Made by a program: the position numbers and the translations under genes
DNA from: Lycocorax pyrrhopterus obiensis
Taxonomy: Eukaryota; Chordata; Aves; Passeriformes; Paradisaeidae
Length of the DNA: 64,000 bases
Reading direction: 5' to 3'
NCBI GenBank assembly: GCA_014706295.1
Contig: JACSVZ010000022.1
Span: 12,790,830 to 12,854,829 of the forward strand
Part shown: positions 61,401 through 64,000 of the stretch, piece by piece
Numbering within the stretch: position 1 is the first letter of the stretch
How the letters are laid out: each line of letters starts with the position of its first letter
Notes under the pieces: generated by a model
Told to the model about the DNA's origin: nothing
The model's input: the letters and a program-made list of their open reading frames with translations, nothing else
Database searches by the model: none

Positions 61401-63377
61401 TAAACACTGTCTCTCAGTTTCCTTGTTCCTCTTTCAACTGACTCTGCTCTTTCCTATAACTCTGCATAACCTTTCCTCCCTTTTCCAAAAATAAGTTATC
61501 TCCTCCTCAGCTGCCATGTTCAGCTTGGACTTCTTGTTACCCTTCAGCCTTTGCCCTTGCTGTTAGCTGGTTTGCTGTAACAATGGTTTACACTAACCTG
61601 GAGTTGTGTAAGTCCTAGGAGTGAAGCTGTTTCATCTGTTGACTCTTTTTCTCTCCTTGGTGGTTTCTTCTGCATGGCCCCTGCGGAAGCGTGTGCGTGT
61701 TTGGGGATGGAGTGCAGGGCAGTGATTCTCTGATAGTCTTGTCCCATGTGAGATGCTCCATACTCTGGTGCATGTACTTTCAGTTCTCTTCACATTTTTG
61801 TGCTTAGGTGAAATAACAGAGGGGCTGTCTACTGCTGAATTTTTGGTGGGAGCTAAGCAATGAACTCCTGTAGGATCCCTTGAGAAAATCCCATCCTTAA
61901 AACTTGAGGGTGGAGCTCATAGCTCCAGTGTTACATCCAGTGTTGGTGTTTGAGCTAGAAATAGACCTTGATAGAAGGGCTAGCACGTGGCTTTCTGCTG
62001 GCAGGTCTCACTGTAGTTTGTTATCATCAAAACCCTTCCAGTTTGCTCTCCAGCGGGAAGATGGTGTGTAACTGGAGCTTTGAAGAACACAGCCCTCATT
62101 AGAAGTCTCCTTGGGCAGAGCCCAGCTTTGCCCTATAGGCAGGAGGTTATTTAAGCCTAGATCTCTTTGATTAAGCATCTCCTTAGCCGGGGTCTTGCCA
62201 AGCAGTGTCCAGGCGGGTTGTCTTGGAGTGACTCTATCATGTGTATCTGCTATCATGCTCTATGCCCAAAAAGTAATTTTGTGCCTTTTCTGTGCCTTTA
62301 AACTGAGCTTGAGAAAAAAAAAACACAAAGGACACAGAGAAGGGTGGAGGGCAGATGTGCCATCAGCGGTATGGTCCATTAGCACTGCACATTCCTGAGG
62401 ATGAGGCACCAGCTCAATCCCCAGCCTCTTCTGTAGGCAGTTGGGCAGAGCTCCATAAACACAGGGGCAGGAGTTTGGTACCTGGTGGCTGGTTATGGCA
62501 CACTAAGCCCAAAAGCCGCAACTTCTTATAACCTTTCCCTTGTCGTGGTGTGTGCCCCAGGAGAACTGAACCACCGTGCTGTGCGTCTTCCAGATGTGAT
62601 CACAGCCTTCCCAGCCCCTTCCACAGGCAGGTTGCTCCCTCGGTGTCTGGCCCCAGCAAGGGGACAGTGCCACGAGGTGCCGTGAGCAGCAGGGTCCGTG
62701 TGCTTGTCTCCTCCTTGCGCTGTGGCATGATGCTTTGGGAGCAGTGAGCCGAGCGGCTGCGCTTGGGCTGGCAGTGTGGGTGGTGGAGGTAACTGAAGGT
62801 GTGCTCTGCTTCTCTCCCCTTTCTCTCTCCCACCAGCCCAAGGTAGTGGTGACTCTCAATGTGACCTCCCCCGACCTCTTCCGCCTCGTCTTCCGCTACG
62901 TCAGCCGGGGGCCCGCCAGTGTGGAAGGGAGGGTCTCGGTCGTTGAGGAAGGAAAGTTTAATGTTTGTGGCAACTGTAAGTGCATTTTTCACTTCTAGAC
63001 TAACTCAGAGCATCCCACGCTGCGACACTGCTCCTCTGCCCCTTCTGCCCCAAGGTGTGTCCGTCCCAAGTGTGCCCATCTCAGGTGGCCGGCCAGAGCC
63101 GTGCCGTGGGCTGGCGAGGGAGGGGGAAGAGAGGCAGGCAGGCAGGCAGGTAGGGCAGGCGGGTCAGGCCCTCCCCAGAGCGGGCGGGCGCTCAGGAGCT
63201 GCCCCCCCCAGTGACGTGTGCCCCGTGTGCTCTTTTGCTTTTTGCAGAATAAAATCAGAGTCACTGTAGACGTGAAGGAGGCAGAGCTCTATCTGTTCCA
63301 TGTCATCCTGAGGTATATTAATTCAGGAGGGGCCACTGTGTATGGCAAAATTACAGCTTATCAGCCACGAAGGAGAG
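5418..63377 (+). CDS. LAMA5: LAMA5, laminin subunit alpha-5 (N-terminal part, gene continues past the right edge)
   Basis: Laminin alpha-5 is a very large secreted chain that joins beta and gamma chains into laminin-511/521, major basement-membrane networks. Twenty-two constitutive exons with matching phases give 908 residues, then a choice of exon A or B. Order: signal peptide (about 1-26); LN domain (about 40-295) with WWQSPPL and [12 protein letters not shown], which lets laminins polymerise; LE repeats 1-3 (about 296-468); a 21-residue spacer; LE4-LE11 (about 490-858); then the start of L4b (FSWRGYAQM). Identity as alpha-5 rather than alpha-3 rests on near-identity with what I know of mammalian LAMA5, for example [17 protein letters not shown] in exon 1. 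The remaining domains are outside the window. N-glycosylation sequons are seen at about residues 91, 139, 239, 248, 448, 476, 640 (N-C-S) and 759. The span given includes introns; exons are listed separately. Confidence 0.97.
5703..11440 (+). other. LAMA5: LAMA5 intron 1
   Basis: This 5.7 kb intron separates exons 1 and 2. Its first 330 bases are the tail of the CpG island. A short tandem GCACT/TGCAC run sits near 6949-6966. I see no coding segment, RNA gene or recognisable transposon in the rest. The ends are gtacgg and tttccaccag. Confidence 0.85.
11441..11593 (+). CDS. LAMA5: LAMA5 exon 2 (LN domain core)
   Basis: This exon encodes residues 96-146 and is phase 0 at both ends (acceptor ccaccag, donor CAG|gtaaca). 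It carries [19 protein letters not shown] and the hallmark [13 protein letters not shown] of laminin N-terminal domains, with sequon N139-V-T in NVTLDLGQ. Its flanks are the two longest introns in the window. Confidence 0.97.
14829..14854. repeat. Poly-C(19) followed by A(7) tract
   Basis: A run of 19 cytosines at 14829-14847 is followed by seven adenines in intron 2. The minus strand is therefore an uninterrupted G run. Tracts of this kind are length-unstable and prone to sequencing error. Confidence 0.95.
22184..22198. repeat. Poly-T tract (15)
   Basis: This is a homopolymer T run within intron 2. A second T run lies about 140 bases downstream, near 22334-22346. Neither is followed by an exon. 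Confidence 0.9.
26540..27270. promoter_or_regulatory. Intronic CpG-rich block, possible internal promoter or enhancer
   Basis: By eye, roughly 30 CpGs fall in about 26540-26900, close to the number expected from GC content, while surrounding intron DNA is CpG-depleted. A second CpG cluster lies near 27160-27270. An AAATAAAAA element near 26740 within the block could act as a weak TATA-like box. Overlapping long open frames on both strands (159 and 154 codons) reflect GC richness. No exon of LAMA5 is here, so an alternative promoter or enhancer is inference only. Confidence 0.45.
30125..30505. promoter_or_regulatory. Enhancer-like stretch in intron 2
   Basis: A perfect AP-1 word TGAGTCA lies at 30130-30136, a TCF/LEF-like CTTTGAT at 30181-30187, and a GATA-type TTATCT at 30494-30499, with CAATT words near 30134 and 30270. 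Each motif is common by chance. The cluster is only suggestive, and no conservation data are available. Confidence 0.2.
31394..31428. repeat. (TA)n followed by T(17)
   Basis: A TA dinucleotide microsatellite runs directly into a 17-base T tract, in intron 2. I see no transposon body next to it that would explain it as a retroposon tail. Confidence 0.95.
41935..42052 (+). CDS. LAMA5: LAMA5 exon 3 (LN domain)
   Basis: This exon encodes residues 147-185 and the first base of codon 186 (phase 0 to phase 1). The acceptor is ctttcttt-cag and the donor T|gtgagt. The protein reads [21 protein letters not shown], then [13 protein letters not shown], a strongly conserved beta-strand part of the LN jelly roll. 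It lies after the 30 kb intron 2. Confidence 0.97.
42053..45424 (+). other. LAMA5: LAMA5 intron 3
   Basis: This is a 3.4 kb intron beginning gtgagt and ending gaacag. I see no repeat family, RNA gene or extra exon in it. Confidence 0.85.
45425..45543 (+). CDS. LAMA5: LAMA5 exon 4 (LN domain)
   Basis: This exon completes codon 186 (T+CT, Ser) and runs to residue 225, ending in phase 0 at GAG|gtgagc. It reads [11 protein letters not shown], then [23 protein letters not shown]. The cysteines of RDC and ICTTEYS belong to the LN fold. Confidence 0.97.
45544..45905 (+). other. LAMA5: LAMA5 intron 4
   Basis: This is a 362-base intron. Its last third is a CR1 fragment, listed separately. Its 3' end is a short pyrimidine tract plus cactcacag. 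Confidence 0.93.
45761..45890 (-). mobile_element. CR1 LINE 3'-end fragment in intron 4
   Basis: The + strand reads TCACAGATTCACAGAATGG, then GGTTGGAAGGGACCTT, and further on GCAGGTTGCTCAA and CAGCCTGGCCTT. This is the complement of the 3' end of avian CR1 elements, so the element lies on the minus strand. Similarity fades at about 45890, only some 15 bases before exon 5. Confidence 0.88.
45906..46076 (+). CDS. LAMA5: LAMA5 exon 5 (end of LN domain)
   Basis: This exon encodes residues 226-282 and is phase 0 at both ends (donor AGG|gtaagg). It reads [19 protein letters not shown], then [12 protein letters not shown] and [17 protein letters not shown]. It contains sequons N239-F-S and N248-F-T. 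The match to mammalian LAMA5 is nearly complete. The acceptor borders a CR1 fragment. A 205-codon frame at 45786-46403 is this exon plus read-through of the repeat and intron 5. Confidence 0.97.
46077..46518 (+). other. LAMA5: LAMA5 intron 5
   Basis: This is a 442-base intron, gtaagg to ctctccag. Nothing else is recognised in it. Confidence 0.9.
46519..46616 (+). CDS. LAMA5: LAMA5 exon 6 (LN to LE1 junction)
   Basis: This exon encodes residues 283-314 plus two bases of codon 315 (phase 0 to phase 2; donor AG|gtacct). [14 protein letters not shown] ends the LN domain, and [16 protein letters not shown] starts the first laminin EGF-like repeat. This is the usual boundary seen in all laminin chains. 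Confidence 0.97.
46617..51388 (+). other. LAMA5: LAMA5 intron 6
   Basis: This 4.8 kb intron splits LE1. A 12-base T run lies near 49224-49235. I see no other repeat, RNA gene or coding segment. Confidence 0.85.
51389..51504 (+). CDS. LAMA5: LAMA5 exon 7 (LE1)
   Basis: This exon completes codon 315 (AG+G, Arg) and runs to residue 353 plus one base (phase 2 to phase 1; acceptor ccccgcag, donor C|gtaagt). It reads [20 protein letters not shown], then [13 protein letters not shown]. The eight-cysteine pattern of the first LE repeat is completed here. The double cysteine RCCPG is a known LAMA5 feature. Confidence 0.97.
51505..52381 (+). other. LAMA5: LAMA5 intron 7
   Basis: This is an 877-base intron with gtaagt and cttccag ends. 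No further feature is seen. Confidence 0.9.
52382..52500 (+). CDS. LAMA5: LAMA5 exon 8 (LE2, first part)
   Basis: This exon completes codon 354 (C+CC, Pro) and runs to residue 393, phase 1 to phase 0 (donor CAG|gtaggc). It reads [18 protein letters not shown], then [10 protein letters not shown]. The long loop between the first cysteines (about 25 residues) is typical of LE2 in laminin alpha chains. Confidence 0.97.
52501..53280 (+). other. LAMA5: LAMA5 intron 8
   Basis: This is a 780-base intron, gtaggc to gtctttcag. No repeat or extra exon is recognised. Confidence 0.9.
53281..53371 (+). CDS. LAMA5: LAMA5 exon 9 (LE2, second part)
   Basis: This exon encodes residues 394-423 plus one base (phase 0 to 1; donor C|gtgagt). 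It reads [20 protein letters not shown], then SPYIC, completing LE2. The following intron 9 is only 134 bases. Confidence 0.97.
53506..53640 (+). CDS. LAMA5: LAMA5 exon 10 (LE3)
   Basis: This is a phase 1-1 exon encoding residues 424-468, one complete LE repeat. It reads [19 protein letters not shown], then [18 protein letters not shown], with sequon N448-Y-T. Its 135-base length keeps the frame if skipped. Confidence 0.97.
53641..54070 (+). other. LAMA5: LAMA5 intron 10
   Basis: This is a 430-base intron, gtaagt to ctgcacag. Nothing else is recognised. Minus-strand frames across it are shadows. Confidence 0.9.
54071..54133 (+). CDS. LAMA5: LAMA5 exon 11 (non-LE spacer)
   Basis: This 63-base phase 1-1 exon encodes residues 469-489, [20 protein letters not shown]. 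It has no cysteine and carries sequon N476-N-T. Mammalian LAMA5 has an equivalent spacer ending in [11 protein letters not shown] between LE3 and LE4, so it is genuine despite its size. The donor is A|gtaagc. Confidence 0.94.
54134..55294 (+). other. LAMA5: LAMA5 intron 11
   Basis: This 1.2 kb intron contains a long pyrimidine-rich C/T tract at about 54530-54800. It makes several overlapping low-complexity open frames but shows no gene. Confidence 0.88.
55295..55435 (+). CDS. LAMA5: LAMA5 exon 12 (LE4)
   Basis: This is a phase 1-1 exon of 141 bases encoding residues 490-536: [20 protein letters not shown], then [20 protein letters not shown]. It is one whole LE repeat, close to the mammalian sequence. 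Confidence 0.97.
55436..55802 (+). other. LAMA5: LAMA5 intron 12
   Basis: This is a 367-base intron, gtgagt to ctttgcag, with no further feature recognised. Confidence 0.9.
55803..55940 (+). CDS. LAMA5: LAMA5 exon 13 (LE5)
   Basis: This is a phase 1-1 exon of 138 bases encoding residues 537-582: [20 protein letters not shown], then [19 protein letters not shown]. It is one LE repeat with the regular eight cysteines. The donor is T|gtaagt. Confidence 0.97.
56183..56317 (+). CDS. LAMA5: LAMA5 exon 14 (LE6)
   Basis: This is a phase 1-1 exon of 135 bases encoding residues 583-627. The first codon is T+TG (Leu), then [19 protein letters not shown] and [19 protein letters not shown]. It is one LE repeat. 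The donor is G|gtaagc. Confidence 0.97.
56318..56781 (+). other. LAMA5: LAMA5 intron 14
   Basis: This is a 464-base intron, gtaagc to tcttacag. No repeat family is recognised. Confidence 0.9.
56782..56916 (+). CDS. LAMA5: LAMA5 exon 15 (LE7)
   Basis: This is a phase 1-1 exon of 135 bases encoding residues 628-672: [20 protein letters not shown], then [19 protein letters not shown]. It has the rare N-C-S type sequon at N640. It is one LE repeat. The donor is C|gtgagt. Confidence 0.97.
56917..58349 (+). other. LAMA5: LAMA5 intron 15
   Basis: This 1.4 kb intron starts with a CR1 insertion, listed separately. The remainder has short T runs (about 57645-57656 and 57738-57745) and nothing else I recognise. 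Confidence 0.88.
56945..57260 (+). mobile_element. CR1 LINE 3'-end fragment in intron 15
   Basis: About 315 bases match the 3' end of avian CR1 in sense orientation. Landmarks are GGTTGGTCTCTTCTCCCAAG, GGAGGTTTAGGTTGG, GGCTGCCCAGGGCAGTGG, GGACATGGTTTAGTGG and the terminal GGTCTTTTCCAACCTTAATG. The 5' end is truncated, as is usual for CR1, so no reverse transcriptase sequence is present. It starts only about 30 bases after the donor of exon 15. Confidence 0.95.
58350..58487 (+). CDS. LAMA5: LAMA5 exon 16 (LE8)
   Basis: This is a phase 1-1 exon of 138 bases encoding residues 673-718: [20 protein letters not shown], then [20 protein letters not shown]. It is one LE repeat. The donor G|gtagcc lacks the consensus G at +5 and is the weakest-looking donor in the window, but the next exon joins in the right phase and matches mammalian LAMA5. 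Confidence 0.95.
58652..58704 (+). CDS. LAMA5: LAMA5 exon 17 (LE9, first part)
   Basis: This small 53-base exon (phase 1 to 0) encodes residues 719-736: [18 protein letters not shown]. The mammalian equivalent is GSCHPAGL. Acceptor ttttctag, donor CTG|gtgagt. Confidence 0.93.
58875..58974 (+). CDS. LAMA5: LAMA5 exon 18 (LE9, second part)
   Basis: This exon encodes residues 737-769 plus one base (phase 0 to 1): [20 protein letters not shown], then [12 protein letters not shown], with sequon N759-L-T. It completes LE9. The donor is A|gtaagg. Confidence 0.97.
58975..59319 (+). other. LAMA5: LAMA5 intron 18
   Basis: This is a 345-base intron, gtaagg to tccccag, with no other feature seen. Confidence 0.9.
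59320..59372 (+). CDS. LAMA5: LAMA5 exon 19 (LE10, first part)
   Basis: This 53-base exon (phase 1 to 0) encodes residues 770-787: [18 protein letters not shown]. It has the same size and phases as exon 17, so LE9 and LE10 share one intron position. This suggests they arose as a duplicated two-exon unit. The donor is CAG|gtgggt. Confidence 0.95.
59373..59774 (+). other. LAMA5: LAMA5 intron 19
   Basis: This is a 402-base intron, gtgggt to tctcgcag. Nothing else is recognised. Confidence 0.9.
59775..59880 (+). CDS. LAMA5: LAMA5 exon 20 (LE10, second part)
   Basis: This exon encodes residues 788-822 plus one base (phase 0 to 1): [20 protein letters not shown], then [14 protein letters not shown]. 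It matches the mammalian KPHVCGQ region with the extra cysteine typical of this LE. The donor is G|gtgagc. Confidence 0.97.
59881..60694 (+). other. LAMA5: LAMA5 intron 20
   Basis: This is an 814-base intron holding a CR1 3' tail, listed separately. Its last 300 bases are CpG-rich and continue into exon 21. Confidence 0.9.
60017..60124 (+). mobile_element. CR1 LINE 3' tail in intron 20
   Basis: Landmarks are GGGGTGATGTGGTTTAGTG, GTGCTGGGTTGTTGGCTGG, TTTGATGATCTTAAAAGTC, CTTCCAACC and the terminal GATTCTATGATTCTAT repeat. That octamer-like tail is diagnostic of the CR1 3' end. Sense orientation, strongly 5'-truncated. Confidence 0.93.
60695..60794 (+). CDS. LAMA5: LAMA5 exon 21 (LE11)
   Basis: This exon encodes residues 823-855 (phase 1 to 2): [20 protein letters not shown], then [14 protein letters not shown]. 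It is the last, shortened LE repeat before L4b. Acceptor ctcccgcag, donor CA|gtaagc. It is much richer in CpG than neighbouring exons. Confidence 0.96.
60965..61121 (+). CDS. LAMA5: LAMA5 exon 22 (start of L4b domain)
   Basis: This exon completes codon 855 (CA+A, Gln) and runs to residue 908, ending in phase 0: [20 protein letters not shown], then [20 protein letters not shown]. This is the conserved opening of the globular IVb (L4b) domain of alpha-5 and alpha-3B chains. The donor CAG|gtacac lacks G at +5, a suboptimal site just before the alternative exon pair. Confidence 0.96.
61122..62836 (+). other. LAMA5: LAMA5 intron 22
   Basis: This 1.7 kb intron lies upstream of the alternative exon pair. 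An A run lies near 62312-62322. The 3' end has a strong pyrimidine tract from about 62804. No further exon is recognised. Confidence 0.88.
62837..62975 (+). CDS. LAMA5: LAMA5 exon 23A (L4b domain, mammalian-like alternative exon)
   Basis: This 139-base exon (phase 0 to 1; acceptor cccaccag, donor AACT|gtaagt) encodes residues 909-954: [20 protein letters not shown], then [15 protein letters not shown] and [10 protein letters not shown]. It aligns well with the segment I recall in mammalian LAMA5 (TSPDLFWLVFRYVNRG). It contains sequon N916-V-T and a cysteine close to the split codon T.., which would restore a C-x-x-C pair if that codon is Cys. Third-position GC is about 74%, like its neighbours. 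It appears to be mutually exclusive with exon 23B. Confidence 0.93.
62976..63247 (+). other. LAMA5: Intron between alternative exons 23A and 23B
   Basis: This is a 272-base spacer, gtaagt to ctttttgcag. It contains a (GGCA)n repeat and several GGG triplets, followed by a C-run near 63201. If 23A is retained unspliced, a stop arises at 62996. Confidence 0.85.
63133..63165. repeat. (GGCA)n tetranucleotide repeat with G-rich flank
   Basis: Nearly five GGCA units at 63133-63150 are followed by GGTAGGGCAGGCGGG, inside the short intron between alternative exons 23A and 23B. G triplets in this position are potential binding sites for hnRNP F/H-type splicing factors; that role is inference. Confidence 0.85.
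63248..63377 (+). CDS. LAMA5: LAMA5 exon 23B (L4b domain, second alternative exon)
   Basis: This 130-base exon (phase 0 to 1; acceptor ctttttgcag, donor GAG|gtaagg) encodes 43 residues: [20 protein letters not shown], then [18 protein letters not shown] and QPRRR. It aligns over its length with exon 23A (about 12 of 41 identical with a two-residue gap: K-x-x-V-T, V, L, RY, G, A, V, G) and has the same phases. It lacks the sequon and cysteine of 23A, and its third-position GC is about 47%. Splicing 22 to 23B is in frame; splicing 23A to 23B gives TAA TAA. The RYINSG wording reminds me of the equivalent part of laminin alpha-3B, so it may be the older form. It could instead be a rarely used exon, but an intact frame and sites argue against a relic. 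Confidence 0.85.
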
Positions 63378-64000
63378 GTAAGGATCCCAGACTGCTCTGC
63401 TTCCCTGTGCCATCGCCACCTCCTCCCCATTCCAGGCAACCTTCTGCATCATCCTTTCCAGAAGACGCTTCCATATGGCTTTACCCATTAGTCCTGCCCT
63501 CCCAGTTGAAAGGCTGATTTGAGTTTGCAGCCCCCTTTATTTACCAGAGCAGCAGCAAGGTGGGCCCAGCCCCGGGGCTGCTCCCTGAGGACTGATACCA
63601 GCCAGGCTGGTGGGAGATAAGGCTGTTGTACAATTCCGTACAACCTTTCCAGCACGGGACAAAATCACCCCAGTGCCCCAGGCAAAACTGCGCTGACTTT
63701 CCACAAATCCAGAATGGGCCAAGAGCTGGGAAGTGGATCCAAACTTTGGCAGCTGGATGTGGCTTTATTTAGCAGATGCCCTGACGTGGCAGTCCTGCCT
63801 TTTCCGTGTGCTTCTCCCAAACCAGGCTGCTGGCTTCACACGTGGTGTGGGGCTTGGAAGTGCCATGGAATTACACGTTACACAGGCTTTGCACTCTGGT
63901 GCAGTGTCCCCTCAGCAAGCCACGAGCTGCTGGACAAGAGCCACCAAAAGATGTCTGAACAAGCCTAGAAACCTGGACAGCAAATATTCTGGGAAACAAT
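63378..64000 (+). other. LAMA5: Start of next LAMA5 intron, runs off the window
   Basis: The sequence begins gtaagg and reaches the window edge. The next exon, which should begin in phase 1 and continue L4b, is not present: no frame here resembles the expected PAFITVPQ-type continuation. Nothing else is recognised. Confidence 0.88.

Noticed and set aside
5418..63377. Identification as LAMA3 (alpha-3B) instead of LAMA5
   Set aside because: Alpha-3B has the same N-terminal layout, but the detailed residues in exons 1, 5, 7, 11 and 12 match alpha-5 closely, including the EQVLPAGQI spacer and the RCCPG double cysteine.
63248..63377. Exon 23B as a constitutive exon following 23A, or as a dead relic
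   Set aside because: Constitutive use after 23A gives two stop codons immediately. A relic would be expected to have lost its frame or splice sites, and both are intact.
1..64000. Endogenous retrovirus, CRISPR array, tRNA or rRNA genes, bacterial operon structure
   Set aside because: No LTR pairs, retroviral coding frames, spaced direct repeats or RNA-gene signatures were seen. The only transposons recognised are CR1 fragments.

Overview
The window is eukaryotic, vertebrate genomic DNA, most likely from a bird. The exons are short and split by GT-AG introns, the first exon sits in a CpG island, and three interspersed repeats are CR1 LINE fragments, the dominant LINE of avian genomes. I cannot name the species.

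One protein-coding gene fills the window on the + strand: the 5' part of LAMA5, the laminin alpha-5 chain. Positions 1-5085 are upstream intergenic DNA with no recognisable gene. A TATA-less, GC-rich promoter and 5'UTR (about 5086-5417) leads into exon 1, which starts at the ATG at 5418. I can place 22 constitutive exons with consistent splice phases, giving 908 codons. They encode a signal peptide, the LN (domain VI) polymerisation module, a rod of about eleven laminin-type EGF-like (LE) repeats, and the entry into the globular L4b (IVb) domain. The rest of the gene (L4b remainder, further LE repeats, coiled coil and LG1-5, about three quarters of the protein) lies beyond the right edge.

The layout is uneven. 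Exons 1-3 are spread over 36 kb, with intron 1 at 5.7 kb and intron 2 at 30.3 kb. Exons 4-22 are packed into 15.7 kb. Intron 2 carries simple repeats, an internal CpG-rich block (about 26.54-27.27 kb) and a possible enhancer-like stretch (about 30.1-30.5 kb). CR1 fragments lie in introns 4, 15 and 20; the one in intron 4 runs almost to the acceptor of exon 5.

The most interesting feature is at the right end. After exon 22 there are two consecutive, related exons: A (62837-62975, 139 nt) and B (63248-63377, 130 nt). Both begin in phase 0, end in phase 1, have good splice sites and encode similar beta-strand-rich segments of the L4b domain. Joining A to B creates two immediate in-frame stop codons, and skipping both shifts the frame, so exactly one must be used. 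This is the arithmetic of a mutually exclusive exon pair. It would produce two LAMA5 isoforms that differ in the L4b domain, one with and one without an N-glycosylation sequon and a nearby cysteine motif.
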